Assembly (NCBI GenBank): GCA_035489755.1
Contig: DATGZK010000077.1
Span: 360,777 to 424,776 of the forward strand
Source of the DNA: UBA9160 sp035489755
GTDB taxonomy: Bacteria; Myxococcota_A; UBA9160
DNA length: 64,000 nucleotides
Reading direction: 5' to 3'
Every line of letters starts with the position of its first letter. Position 1 is the stretch's first letter. A program made the translations under genes and the position numbers. Positions 26,470 to 34,910 of this stretch are shown here, one piece after another. The notes under the pieces were generated by a model that saw only the letters and a program-made list of their open reading frames with translations, searched no databases and had not been told where the DNA came from.

Positions 26470-27210
26470 CTATTCGGCGCCGAGGAGTCGCTCCTCGAGA
26501 CGTCCAAGCGTGTCGGACCCTACGCCCGCGGCCGCTGCGTAATCGCGCATGGACCCGTACTTCGCCCGAATCTTTTCGAGCAGTCGGATCATCGTCTCGG
26601 CTTCTGCGTGCATGGTGTCTGGCGGAAGGGCGGCCAGAATGGACTGGTAGCCTTCGCTCTGCAGGAGGCGCTGCTGGATGGCCTCGATGGCCTCGGCGGT
26701 GAGTACATAGTCAGCGACGATCGTGTCGTCGGGTACGTCGAGGATCCCGAGAATCACTGCAGACAGCACGCCCGTGCGATCCTTGCCTGCGGCGCAGTGG
26801 TAGACCGCAGGGGTATCGCTCGCGGCCAGCGTTTTGAGGACGGCGGCGATCCTCTCCTTGGCGAACTCGGCCAGCAGAAAATAGCGATCGGCGAGCTGGA
26901 TCGATTCCTGCGCTCTCGCTTCGGGCCGCATCGTGAGCCCTTCGACCAGAGGCACGTGATGGAAGCGGATCGGCAGCGCCGCAAGCGGACCACGCCCCTC
27001 CGACCGAAGCTCCTCGCTGGAGCGCAGGTCGACAATCGTTCCGATCCCCAGCTTGTCACGCAGGATCGCGATGTCGGAGGGGGTCACGAGGTGGAGTGCG
27101 TCACTGCGGTAGAGCAGCCCGCGCTGCACCACGCGCCCGTCGCGCGCGGGATAGCCCCCAAGGTCGCGGAAGTTGAGGCAACCCTCGAGCACGACTCTGC
27201 GCGGCGCCAT
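26470..27210 (-). CDS. Tyrosine/lipid phosphatase, Y_phosphatase3 family
   Basis: The 246-residue protein contains the P-loop phosphatase motif HCAAGKDRTG (138-147) with nucleophile C139 and R145. N-terminal NFRDLGGYPARDG and LYRSDALH are family marks, as is IGTIVDLRSSEE with the general-acid region. Members include bacterial PtpB-like enzymes that remove phosphate from phosphotyrosine and sometimes phosphoinositides. It is probably cytoplasmic. It sits 32 bp downstream of the EAL gene on the same strand and may be co-transcribed with it. Confidence 0.9.
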   Translation of the reverse strand: MAPRRVVLEGCLNFRDLGGYPARDGRVVQRGLLYRSDALHLVTPSDIAILRDKLGIGTIVDLRSSEELRSEGRGPLAALPIRFHHVPLVEGLTMRPEARAQESIQLADRYFLLAEFAKERIAAVLKTLAASDTPAVYHCAAGKDRTGVLSAVILGILDVPDDTIVADYVLTAEAIEAIQQRLLQSEGYQSILAALPPDTMHAEAETMIRLLEKIRAKYGSMRDYAAAAGVGSDTLGRLEERLLGAE

Positions 27211-27242
27211 GAGGGGAATGCTAGGCGACGCCGGGCGTTGGG

Positions 27243-28562
27243 CTACTGCCCCGGTGCGCGAAGGGGCGTCGCCTTGCCGAAGAGCCAGCCCTGGCCGTAG
27301 GGAATGCCGAGTTCGCCGAGCGTGGTGAGCTCCTCGAGCGTATCGAGTCCCTCGGCGATGATCTGCGAGCCGATTCGGCCCGCGACGGCGTGGAGCGCGC
27401 GCAGGAGCTCCTGGCGTGACGTATCCTGGTCGATGCCCCGCACAAACGCGCGATCGACTTTGATGAATTCCGGGGAGAGCTCCATCACCGCCTCGAGGCT
27501 CGCGTAGCCCGCACCCGTGTCGTCAAGCGCGATCTGGAAGCCGAGGTTGCCGTAGTAGTCGCGCACTTCACGGAACAGCCAGTAGTTGTCGATCGACTCC
27601 TGTTCCGAAATCTCGAATACGATGTCGCTCGGCTGCAGCTGGCAACGATCGAGGGTGCTCCGCAGCGAGTCCGCTCGAAAGCTCGGGTCGTAGATCGTCG
27701 TCGGGCGAAAGTTCAGAAAGAGCTTCGTACCCTTCGGCAGATCCAGTGCGCCTTCAAGGCCCCGTCGGCGACAGAGCGCGTCGAGTTCAAACACAAGCCC
27801 TTCCTCGGCCGCGCGCTGGAACAGCGTCATGGGAGATTGGAGCTCGGAGCCCGCGGGACCGCGCGCTAGCGCCTCGTAGCCGAACACGGTACGCGTTGCG
27901 ACCTCGACGATCGGCTCGTAGACCGAGTAGACCTGCTCCGCCACGAGCAGACCCACCAGCCGACGCCGACGATCCCTTGCGATCAGGCGGGCGTTCAGTT
28001 CCGAGTCGCTGCGTGCCTCCTCAATCGCCGCCCGTATCTGGGTGGCCGCCGAGCGGGTTGGGTTGTAGAGCTGGAAGGCGCAGCCCACAGAAAGATTCGG
28101 GTGGCTTGGGAGGTAGGGATGCGCAACGCGATGGCCCTGCGCCGCGAGCGCAGGCTGCAGCACGCGGCAGAGCTCCGGCAGCCCTTCGCGCTGGAAGCGC
28201 GCGTCGCGAGCGTCGCGAAACAGAACGATCAGGAGCTCACTGCGACCCGTTTCGCCTTGGACCATGAGGTCCTGGTCTGCCAAGCGAAACCGAATCGTGT
28301 CAGAGACGAAGTTCGCGAGTGCCCGCATCGAGCGTTGATGAGCCTCTGGCCCGTAGGTGCGCTCGATCTCGGCGAGCGCCGTGGCGTCGACGATCAGCAG
28401 ACCGAGTGCGCCGTCATGCTCAAAGCGTCGCCCGATCTCCTGCAGCGCCTCGCCCAGGGGGGGCGGCGCGCCCTGGTAGGCGACCTGGGCGGCGTCCGCG
28501 TGCGAATCGGAGGCAGAAGGCACGGCGATCGGGGCGGAACTCATCGGGGATCGCATCGGCAT
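27243..28562 (-). CDS. EAL-domain protein with degenerate GGDEF domain (probable c-di-GMP phosphodiesterase)
   Basis: The 439-residue protein has an N-terminal GGDEF-like domain (about 40-170) in which the GGDEF motif is replaced by GRSEL, so cyclase activity is unlikely. The EAL domain follows at about 210-435. EAL catalytic residues appear kept: YEAL, N in LFLNFRP, VFEISE, ALDDTGAGY, EFIKVD, IIAEGLD and GQGWLFG. It probably hydrolyses cyclic di-GMP, with the GGDEF-like part as a sensor. The start is uncertain among a TTG at 28574 and ATGs at 28562, 28556 and 28544. No membrane segment is visible. Type IV pilus ATPases elsewhere in the window are possible c-di-GMP outputs, but that is speculative. 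Confidence 0.85.
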   Translation of the reverse strand: MPMRSPMSSAPIAVPSASDSHADAAQVAYQGAPPPLGEALQEIGRRFEHDGALGLLIVDATALAEIERTYGPEAHQRSMRALANFVSDTIRFRLADQDLMVQGETGRSELLIVLFRDARDARFQREGLPELCRVLQPALAAQGHRVAHPYLPSHPNLSVGCAFQLYNPTRSAATQIRAAIEEARSDSELNARLIARDRRRRLVGLLVAEQVYSVYEPIVEVATRTVFGYEALARGPAGSELQSPMTLFQRAAEEGLVFELDALCRRRGLEGALDLPKGTKLFLNFRPTTIYDPSFRADSLRSTLDRCQLQPSDIVFEISEQESIDNYWLFREVRDYYGNLGFQIALDDTGAGYASLEAVMELSPEFIKVDRAFVRGIDQDTSRQELLRALHAVAGRIGSQIIAEGLDTLEELTTLGELGIPYGQGWLFGKATPLRAPGQ

Positions 28563-28595
28563 GCGCCCCCACAAGATTGAGGCGTGCGAGGGAGC

Positions 28596-29453
28596 TCAGT
28601 ACCGGGTGGCGCCCGGCAGGTGGCCGAAGCCGAGATAGGCGATGCGGCGGAAACCGACGCCCATATCCTCGGTCACCGTGCGAATCAGACGCTCTCCTTC
28701 CACCACGAACTCGGGGAGCTTGGCCAGGTTCTCGCGCAGTGCATCGGGCAGCGGGCTTCGCATCTCGACCTCGATCTCGTAGGGAGCCGGCTCGCCGCGG
28801 TAGGGCGCGAGGGCCCCGGTCCTTGCGAGCTCCACGGCGCGGCGCGCCCCGGCCCGAATTCTCTCCCGGGCACGGGCCGGCGGTACGACGTCGCCGGCGA
28901 CATTCGAGAGGGCACGCTTGACCTCGACGGCCTCCGCCGCGGGCACGCGCTTGCGGAGCTGCTCGCACACCACCTGATCCCCTGTGACAAGGCCGACGGG
29001 CACCCCGAGTTCTCCGGCGCGAATCGCGAAGATCTCCGGCTCTCCGCAGTCGCGACCGCCGACTCGTACGGCGCGAAAGCGCTCATAGGAGATGGTGTGC
29101 GCCATGATCCCCGGGAACGAGCCCGCGCGGGCGTGGTGGCCTACGAGCAGCACCACGCCGCAGTCCGCATCGAGCCCGGCCATGGTCGTCGCGGTCGGTC
29201 GCCCCGCGCCCCGGACGACGTGACAGCGCGGGTCGATCTCGTCGAGCAGGAGGTCGCACAGCTCCTCGACGCCGTGGTTCTCTTCCACCACAACTTCGGT
29301 TGCGCCAGCTTCGAACGCGCCTTCGATCGCCGCATTCGCATCTTGGGTCATGAAGCGGCGGTTGCGCTGATAGTCCATGCCCTGGGTGATGACGTCGGCC
29401 CAGCGCACGAGCCCGGAGACGCCCTCCATGTCGACGCTCAGGAAGACCTTCAC
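28596..29453 (-). CDS. M55 family D-aminopeptidase (DppA-like)
   Basis: The 285-residue protein starts MKVFLSVDMEGVSGLV, the exact M55 signature with metal ligands D and E. Other family parts include EVVVEENHG, VVLLVGHHARAG with metal-binding His, and GLVTGDQVVCEQ. DppA of Bacillus is a decameric zinc D-aminopeptidase that frees D-amino acids from peptides, possibly peptidoglycan-derived. There is no signal peptide. It lies upstream of the EAL and phosphatase genes on the same strand with about 30 bp gaps. A linked dipeptide transporter, common for dppA, is absent. Confidence 0.92.
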   Translation of the reverse strand: MKVFLSVDMEGVSGLVRWADVITQGMDYQRNRRFMTQDANAAIEGAFEAGATEVVVEENHGVEELCDLLLDEIDPRCHVVRGAGRPTATTMAGLDADCGVVLLVGHHARAGSFPGIMAHTISYERFRAVRVGGRDCGEPEIFAIRAGELGVPVGLVTGDQVVCEQLRKRVPAAEAVEVKRALSNVAGDVVPPARARERIRAGARRAVELARTGALAPYRGEPAPYEIEVEMRSPLPDALRENLAKLPEFVVEGERLIRTVTEDMGVGFRRIAYLGFGHLPGATRY

Positions 29454-29597
29454 TGGATACCGCCCTCCCCGCTGAACCCTCCACTCATTCTAGACGATGA
29501 GCTCTTTGCGTGACGGCGGTCACACGGCGCCCGCCTGGACTGGTCGCTCGAATCGCGTGGGCCGCGCCGAGGCGGATCCCTTCGTGGGAGGTCCAAA

Positions 29598-30038
29598 ATG
29601 GGGCTCCATCCCAGCGCATCTGCGAAAGCGCGACGCCTTGTTTGCGCTGCACTTCCGATGCTTCTCGCCGCAGTTTGCCTGTTTGTGGGGCCAGGCTGCG
29701 CGGTTCATCGCACGCAGGAGTCTGTCGCAGCCTATGACTCCGACGAAGCGAGTCCTCCGCCCCGCACGCCCGCGCACGGTTGGCGGCGCAGGCACCCCGA
29801 TGGTGTCGAGATCATCTATCGCAGTGAGCTTGGCGCGTACGTCGTCGTGGGTCTCGACGACGCGTACTACTGCGACGACGTTTTCTACCTCTGGGACTCC
29901 GGCCGCTGGCTCCGGGCCCCTCATTTTACAGGCCCCTGGGTGGCAGTTCCCACGAGCGAGGTGCCGGCCAATCTGGCGCGTCGCCCAGGCAAACTGAAAG
30001 CCGCCCGCAACCAGCACGACGAGGACACCTCGCACTAA
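29598..30038 (+). CDS. Small lipoprotein with a DUF6600/YXWV-like module
   Basis: The 146-residue protein has a signal peptide and a lipobox-like FVGPGC with Cys 34, suggesting a lipoprotein, though Pro near the Cys is unusual. The mature part has aromatic strands VEIIYRSELGAYVVVGL, DVFYLWDSGRWLRA and TGPWVAV. These recall the W/Y-rich blocks of the DUF6600/YXWV family, also present in the 14.5 kb protein. GGGAGG at 29586-29591, six bases before the ATG, supports the start. Function unknown. Confidence 0.7.
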   Translation: MGLHPSASAKARRLVCAALPMLLAAVCLFVGPGCAVHRTQESVAAYDSDEASPPPRTPAHGWRRRHPDGVEIIYRSELGAYVVVGLDDAYYCDDVFYLWDSGRWLRAPHFTGPWVAVPTSEVPANLARRPGKLKAARNQHDEDTSH

Positions 30039-30129
30039 TCGCCCGATCCCGGGGGATTTCCGTGAGCGAGGTCGCTGACGAACCACGACCCCGGCCCATC
30101 AGCGGCACGGTGCGAAGACGCGGCGAGGT

Positions 30130-30717
30130 CTAGCCCGAGGCCTGCCGAACCGCGGCCAGCCTCGCAAGCACCTCTCGCGCACGCCTCTCCATTCGCAGCT
30201 GACTCTCCTCGTCGACGAACTCGCAAAGGCGGGCCCGCTCGACCCACTGGAGCGCCTTCGATTCTTCGCTTGCGACAAGCTCTTGGCCGGGCGCTGCCTC
30301 GAGCAAAAAGCGCACGTCGAAGTGGGAATGGGCCGCCTCGCTTCCGCGCGCGGGAATCGGGTGCACATCCACGTCGAGGGGCACCGGATCGGGTTCCTCC
30401 GGGAGCGGGCGGAACCAGCGCATCCCCGACTCCTCTTGCGCCTCGCGCAGTGCGACGCGGAGAGGGTCGGCGTCGCCGTCGGCGTGGCCGCCCAGCTGCA
30501 GCCAGCGACCGAGCTTGCGGTGGTGGGTGAGCAATACGCAGCGATGGTCGGGCGAGAGGATCCAAGCCGAACCGGTCACATGTCCCTCGGGACAGCTTCG
30601 CTCGAAGCAGTCCTCGTGGGCGCGGACAAACTCGATGAAGCTGGCGATACGCGCCCGGTCCTCGGGCCAGCGCTCGAGGTAGCGGCGCAGCAGGCGAAGC
30701 AGAGGCACACGGTGCAT
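30130..30717 (-). CDS. Nudix hydrolase
   Basis: The 195-residue protein has the Nudix box GGHADGDADPLRVALREA continuing QEESGM, in which the first Glu position is Asp. The RKLGRWLQLGGHADGD stretch is seen in a widespread Nudix subgroup of unknown substrate. An N-terminal helical segment of ~45 residues precedes the fold. Nudix enzymes cleave nucleoside diphosphate-linked compounds. It is divergent from the HAD gene with about 68 bp between starts. No tight operon partner. Confidence 0.87.
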   Translation of the reverse strand: MHRVPLLRLLRRYLERWPEDRARIASFIEFVRAHEDCFERSCPEGHVTGSAWILSPDHRCVLLTHHRKLGRWLQLGGHADGDADPLRVALREAQEESGMRWFRPLPEEPDPVPLDVDVHPIPARGSEAAHSHFDVRFLLEAAPGQELVASEESKALQWVERARLCEFVDEESQLRMERRAREVLARLAAVRQASG

Positions 30718-30785
30718 CTCGCGCAGATTCTCCCAGAGGGCGGCCGCCCGCGCACCGTCCGCGGCCGACTGCTAGTTTGCAGCCG

Positions 30786-31409
30786 ATGCGGTACCGAGCC
30801 GTCCTCTTCGATCTCGGGGGCGTCGTGCTGGGCTCGCCGCTCCACGTCATCGCCGGCTACGAGCGTGAACGGGGCATCCCCGCCGGGTTCGTGAACCGTG
30901 TCGTCGTATCTTCGGGCCCGAGCGGGGCGTGGTCGCGCCTCGAGCGCGGCGAGCTCTCGCTGGAAGAGTTCCACAGCGCTTTCGACGCCGAATGCGCCGC
31001 AGCCGGTCAACCCATCGATGCGCGTACGCTGATGGAACTCGTGCACATGGCCAGTGAACCACGACCCCCGATGCTCGAGGCGATCCGCCGCATCCGGGCA
31101 CGGGGTCTCTCCACCGGCGCCATCACAAATAATTGGGTAAGCGAGGCTGAAGGCACGCGCGCGCTGCGCCCGAACTTCGATGCGTTCGTGGAATCGTGCG
31201 TCACAGGCATGCGCAAGCCAGACCCTCGCATTTACCGCATCGCTTGCGAGGGACTCGGCATCGATCCTCCGCAAGCCGTGTTCCTCGATGACATCGGGGC
31301 AAATCTGAAGCCTGCGCGCGCACTCGGAATGACCACGATCAAGGTGGACGACCCCGAGGTCGCCCTCCGTGAGCTCGAGGGCGTGCTCGGGTTCGAGCTT
31401 CTGGGATAA
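30786..31409 (+). CDS. HAD-superfamily IA hydrolase (epoxide-hydrolase-N/ACAD10-like phosphatase)
   Basis: The 207-residue protein has HAD motif I as VLFDLGGVVLGSP; motif II in GAITNNW (Thr/Asn instead of Ser/Thr), the Lys of motif III in GMRKPDPRIY, and motif IV VFLDDIGANLKPA. The GGVV and NLKPA wording is typical of the soluble epoxide hydrolase N-domain and ACAD10-like phosphatases. In standard HAD enzymes motif I is D-x-D; here the second acid is replaced (FDLGG), which is common in this subgroup. The substrate may be an acyl or lipid phosphate, since it is followed by a crotonase gene 54 bp downstream. Confidence 0.85.
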   Translation: MRYRAVLFDLGGVVLGSPLHVIAGYERERGIPAGFVNRVVVSSGPSGAWSRLERGELSLEEFHSAFDAECAAAGQPIDARTLMELVHMASEPRPPMLEAIRRIRARGLSTGAITNNWVSEAEGTRALRPNFDAFVESCVTGMRKPDPRIYRIACEGLGIDPPQAVFLDDIGANLKPARALGMTTIKVDDPEVALRELEGVLGFELLG

Positions 31410-31463
31410 ACCGGCTCGCGGCAGCGCGGGTTGTGCTGCCGCCCCACCGGCAAGGAGGATCGG

Positions 31464-32279
31464 ATGAACGACCGCGTGCTTTGCTCGGTAAAGGAGGGCG
31501 TCGCCGACGTGCGCCTCAATCGCCCAGACAAGCTCAATGCGCTCGACCTCGCCATGTTCGAAGCGCTGGTCGAGACCGGCCGATCGCTCATGCGAGAGCC
31601 CGGGCTGCGTTCGGTCGTGTTGTCCGGCGAGGGCCGTGCCTTTTGCGCAGGGCTCGACTTCTCCAGCTTCGCCGCATTGGCGGGAGGCCCGAGCCCTGGT
31701 CCGCAACCTTCGCGCCAGCTCTTCGACCGGGATGCGGAGAGCCCGGCAAACTTCGCCCAGCGCGCGGCCTTTATCTGGACCGAGCTTCCGGTGCCCGTGA
31801 TCGCGGCGATCCATGGCGTCGCCTACGGCGGTGGGCTCCAGATCGCACTCGGCGCCGACATTCGATTCGTCGCTCCGGATGCTCGGCTCTCGGTCATGGA
31901 GGTCAAGTGGGGGCTCGTCCCCGACATGAGTGGCACCCAGACCCTGCGCCACCTTGTGCGCCTTGACGTCGCCAAGGAGCTCGCGTTCACCGGCCGCGTC
32001 GTGGGTGGGAGCGAGGCCGTGGGTCTTGGACTCGCGACACATCTGAGCGACACTCCCCAGGAAGCAGCCCGCGCGCTCGCACGGGAGATCGCCGGCAAGT
32101 CGCCGGATGCTGTCCGGGCGGCCAAGCGTCTTTTGAGCAGCGCTTTCGTCTCCGGGACCGAGGAGGGGCTGCGCCTTGAGCAGTCTCTGCAAGGAGCGCT
32201 GCTGGGCAGGCCGAACCAGGTGGAGGCCGTGAAGGCGAACCTCGAGAAGCGCGAACCCCGCTTCCTCGACCCGCAATAG
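31464..32279 (+). CDS. Enoyl-CoA hydratase/isomerase family protein (crotonase)
   Basis: The 271-residue protein has DVRLNRPDKLNALD, oxyanion segments RAFCAGLDFSSF and IHGVAYGGGLQIALGADI, and MEVKWGLVPDMSGT. The residue at the E144 position is Gln (GGGLQIAL), while the Glu of MEVKWG and the Asp of VPDM are present. This resembles dienoyl-CoA or enoyl-CoA isomerase types rather than a hydratase. AAGGAGG lies just before ATG 31464. The pair with the upstream HAD gene may be one transcript. It is related to, but distinct from, the 25.6 kb crotonase. Confidence 0.88.
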   Translation: MNDRVLCSVKEGVADVRLNRPDKLNALDLAMFEALVETGRSLMREPGLRSVVLSGEGRAFCAGLDFSSFAALAGGPSPGPQPSRQLFDRDAESPANFAQRAAFIWTELPVPVIAAIHGVAYGGGLQIALGADIRFVAPDARLSVMEVKWGLVPDMSGTQTLRHLVRLDVAKELAFTGRVVGGSEAVGLGLATHLSDTPQEAARALAREIAGKSPDAVRAAKRLLSSAFVSGTEEGLRLEQSLQGALLGRPNQVEAVKANLEKREPRFLDPQ

Positions 32280-32341
32280 GCGAGGTCCGGGGGCGCCAGG
32301 AGCCCCTCAGGTCGGGCTCGGGGCCGGTCGAAAAGATCGGT

Positions 32342-32716
32342 ATGCGCCTTGGTCTGCGCATCGCCCTGTCGGCCCTTCTCGCCGCTGGCCTCTCCGGCCC
32401 GCTGCTCTCTTGCATGATCATGGACGAGCTCGACACCGCCAATAAGAAGATGAAGGTGGGGGAGCCAAGCCCTGGGGAGAAGCCCGCCGACCCGGCGGAG
32501 CCGGGGAAATCCGTGGCAGCAAAACCCAAGAAGCCCGAGCCTGGAATCATCGACAAGGCGCTCGCGTGGACCAAAAAGTCAACGGAGCCCGGTCCGAAGC
32601 CCCATGACCCGAACGATCCGATCGTCAAATGCCTGACGCACGGCTCGACCAGCTTCGTGTACAAGCTCGATTGCCAGCAAAACGGCGGCGTCGTGGTGGG
32701 CGAGCACAAGGCGTGA
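32342..32716 (+). CDS. Small lipoprotein of unknown function
   Basis: The 124-residue product has a signal peptide and lipobox PLLSC with Cys 24. A Pro/Lys-rich linker follows (about 40-75, KPKKPEPG). A C-terminal segment with two Cys (IVKCLTHGSTSFVYKLDC) could form a disulfide in the periplasm. The family is not recognised. It lies 62 bp after a crotonase gene and 22 bp before a thioesterase gene on the same strand. Confidence 0.6.
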   Translation: MRLGLRIALSALLAAGLSGPLLSCMIMDELDTANKKMKVGEPSPGEKPADPAEPGKSVAAKPKKPEPGIIDKALAWTKKSTEPGPKPHDPNDPIVKCLTHGSTSFVYKLDCQQNGGVVVGEHKA

Positions 32717-32738
32717 CCCACCGACTACTCTCCGCGGC

Positions 32739-33167
32739 GTGCCGAGCGATCCTGTCTTCCGACGCAGCCGGGTAATCGGCGACGCCGAGATCGACGACCT
32801 CGGCCACGTCAACAACGTCGTCTGGGTGCAACTCGTGATGCAGCTCGCCGGCGCGCATTCTAGGGCCGTCGGCCTTGATTTTGCCGCCTACCGCGAACTG
32901 GGAGGGATCTACGTGGTCCGGCGCCACGAGCTCGACTACCTGCAACCCGCCTTCCCGCACGATGAGATCATCGAGGAGACCTGGATTGCGGAGATGCGGG
33001 GAGCCCGCACCCTGCGGCGGGCCCGCTTCACGCGCAAGAGCGACGCAGCCCGGCTGCTTGAATCCACCAGCCACTGGGCATTCGTCGAGTTCACTACGCA
33101 GCGCCCTCGTCGCCTCCCTTCCGAGGTGCTCAGGCGTTTCACGGTCTGGGAGGAGCCGAGCCCGTGA
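32739..33167 (+). CDS. Hotdog-fold acyl-CoA thioesterase (4HBT family)
   Basis: The 142-residue protein has the 4-hydroxybenzoyl-CoA thioesterase signature AEIDDLGHVNNVVWVQ, with the Asp and the GHVNN pattern at 16-27, then YRELGGIYVVRRHELDYLQPA and RRARFTRKSDA. It probably hydrolyses short or medium acyl-CoA thioesters in the cytoplasm. The start is a GTG at 32739; no better site is seen. It is 220 bp upstream of the SCP2/diiron operon, but a promoter sits in between, so they are probably separate transcripts. Confidence 0.87.
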   Translation: MPSDPVFRRSRVIGDAEIDDLGHVNNVVWVQLVMQLAGAHSRAVGLDFAAYRELGGIYVVRRHELDYLQPAFPHDEIIEETWIAEMRGARTLRRARFTRKSDAARLLESTSHWAFVEFTTQRPRRLPSEVLRRFTVWEEPSP

Positions 33168-33268
33168 GCAGAGAGAGAGCCACGGACTCCGGGAGGACGG
33201 TCCCCCGGCGAGCCCGCGGGCCAGCTCCCGGGTTCCCACGCACGCGCTTTGCCGGAGCCGAAGGCCTG

Positions 33269-33318
33269 ATGACCCCGCCCCCGGGTTCCGCCTATACTTG
33301 GCGACTGAACGCTGTTCA
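33269..33318 (+). promoter_or_regulatory. Predicted promoter with overlapping operator-like dyad, SCP2/diiron operon
   Basis: A -10 element TATACT (33293-33298) follows a -35-like ATGACC (33269-33274) with an 18-base spacer. Starting eight bases after the -10 is a perfect inverted repeat, TGAAC (33306-33310) and GTTCA (33314-33318) around GCT, covering the expected transcription start. TetR-type repressors often bind sites of this form. No TetR gene lies in the window. The elements are seen; repressor binding is inferred. Confidence 0.45.
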
Positions 33319-33387
33319 ATCCCCGATTCGGGCCTTCTCCGGTCGGCCCCGGGCAGCCAGAGCGAGCACCTCGCAAGGAGAGGCTGG

Positions 33388-33810
33388 ATGCCGGTTCGTT
33401 TTCCGTCCCTTGAGTTCTTTCAGGCCCTTCAGCAGCGCACCAAGCAAGACCACGACCTGTTTGAGAAGCTCGGATACTGCGACACGCGATTCGGTGTCCG
33501 CATCGGCGACGCCCTCTACAGCATCACCTTCGAGATTTACGAGTGCATTGACGTGGGGATGGGCGGCGACCCCGCGCAGCTCGACTTCGTCCTTGCGGCC
33601 CCTGCGGCACTGTGGAAGGAGATGATCGAGTCGATCCGAAAACATAGAGGGGCCGGCATCGACCACTCCCTCAATACGCTCACCCACCTCGGAGACGTGA
33701 TGAAGGTGGAGTACGAGGATTCCGAGGGACACGACAAGTTCTACCGTTACATGGCCACGATCCAGGAGTTCTTCGATCAGGCTCGACACTTGGACGTGAT
33801 CGTCAGCTAG
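33388..33810 (+). CDS. SCP2-like small protein, first gene of the diiron operon
   Basis: The 140-residue protein is soluble with no signal peptide. Its pattern recalls the SCP-2 sterol carrier fold: an N-terminal helix, beta strands (FGVRIGDALYSITFEI), LDFVLAAPAALWKEMIESI, and a late D/G-rich loop (LTHLGDVMKVEYEDSEG). Identity is weak and the assignment is tentative; it could be a dedicated accessory protein instead. AAGGAG (33375-33380) precedes ATG 33388. It follows the promoter and dyad and is 15 bp upstream of the next gene, so it is probably co-transcribed with both ferritin-like genes. An SCP2 fold would suggest a hydrophobic substrate. Confidence 0.55.
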   Translation: MPVRFPSLEFFQALQQRTKQDHDLFEKLGYCDTRFGVRIGDALYSITFEIYECIDVGMGGDPAQLDFVLAAPAALWKEMIESIRKHRGAGIDHSLNTLTHLGDVMKVEYEDSEGHDKFYRYMATIQEFFDQARHLDVIVS

Positions 33811-33825
33811 AAAAGGCGCAAGCAC

Positions 33826-34908
33826 GTGGCCTACATCGCACCGAAAGACTACTCGCAGGATCCTCAGATCATGGCCAAGGTCATGAAGGTAATGAGCGGC
33901 GAGCTCGACCTGTCGTGGATGCGTGTCAGCGCCGGACCGATCGAGGCGCGCCCCACGAAGCCGGGTTATGGCCTCACTCTCGATGACATCAATCAGGGCA
34001 GCTACGGCCCGGATCGAATTCCGGAGATCGTGCGCCACAATTTTTCCATGGCGCCGCGCGGAGCCATTTTGCCGCCCGGATTGCCTTCGCTCGGGTACCG
34101 GTTGAATCGCAAGAGCGAGGTCTGGTCGGATCGCGCGGCTGCGCTGTTCGAAGAAGGCAAGTCGCGGCGCTGGGCACCGGCGCACGACGTGCCCTGGAGC
34201 GCTTTGGAGGCGAGCGGGCTTGAGGAGCTGCAGCAGGTCGCGATGCGCCAGCTCTGCACGGGATTCGTGTCGATTGGTCTCGTCTGTGCCGACGTGCCGG
34301 CCCGCTGGGTGTGGCAGATGAACCAGGAATTCCATGAGGTCAAGTACCTGCTTTGCCTGCAGATGATCGATGCCACCCGCATCGCGGAGGCCTTCCGCAA
34401 GCGCGCCCTTTACGGCAGCGGCGCCCTTGGCGTCGACTCGCGCGAGCTCGGCGAGCTGCTCAAGATGCTCTTCGATTCGGGAACCTACCCTTGTGCATCC
34501 GCTTCGATGAACCTATCGCTGTTCTCGTTTGTGCAAGGACTCGGCCGTGAGATCGCTGCACGCGCGCGCAACGCAGTGGACCTTTTCCTGGGCACGCGGC
34601 TCACACAAGATGCGACGCGTTTCATCGCCTACGGGATTGACCACCTAAGGCAGCTGATGCGCGCCCGTCCCGCAGAGGCCGAGAGTCTGAACGGCCACCT
34701 CGACGCGATCGAGAACGGGGTCGTCGGCTGGCTCGGCGCGAGAGAGACGCTTGAGCCGCTCGTCATCCTTGCGGGCGGACTAGACCCGATCGCACGTTTC
34801 TATGCGCGCCAAACCGACGAGTACTTCGAGCGCTGCGCAGCCTCCGGCCTCGGCGATCGCCGAGGTCGGAGCCCGATTCCGAAACTCGTCTCCCTCATCG
34901 GAGGTTGA
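33826..34908 (+). CDS. Ferritin-like paralogue that has lost all predicted metal ligands
   Basis: The 360-residue protein aligns end to end with the next gene (shared LNRKSEVW, GLTLDDINQGSYG, VPARWVWQMNQEFHEVK). Each predicted diiron ligand of that protein is changed here: E150 to S149, E184 to A183, H187 to I186, E234 to F233, E264 to A263, H267 to F266. The two DEARH motifs have become DATRI and DATRF. The fold-defining residues are kept, so the protein is probably a structural, metal-free subunit and not a decayed gene. This parallels the beta subunits of methane and toluene monooxygenases. The start is GTG 33826. It ends two bases before the next ATG. Confidence 0.82.
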   Translation: MAYIAPKDYSQDPQIMAKVMKVMSGELDLSWMRVSAGPIEARPTKPGYGLTLDDINQGSYGPDRIPEIVRHNFSMAPRGAILPPGLPSLGYRLNRKSEVWSDRAAALFEEGKSRRWAPAHDVPWSALEASGLEELQQVAMRQLCTGFVSIGLVCADVPARWVWQMNQEFHEVKYLLCLQMIDATRIAEAFRKRALYGSGALGVDSRELGELLKMLFDSGTYPCASASMNLSLFSFVQGLGREIAARARNAVDLFLGTRLTQDATRFIAYGIDHLRQLMRARPAEAESLNGHLDAIENGVVGWLGARETLEPLVILAGGLDPIARFYARQTDEYFERCAASGLGDRRGRSPIPKLVSLIGG

Positions 34909-34910
34909 CC

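Noticed and set aside
30576..32276. 566-codon open frame on the minus strand
   Set aside because: It is antisense to the HAD and crotonase genes, both with complete motifs.
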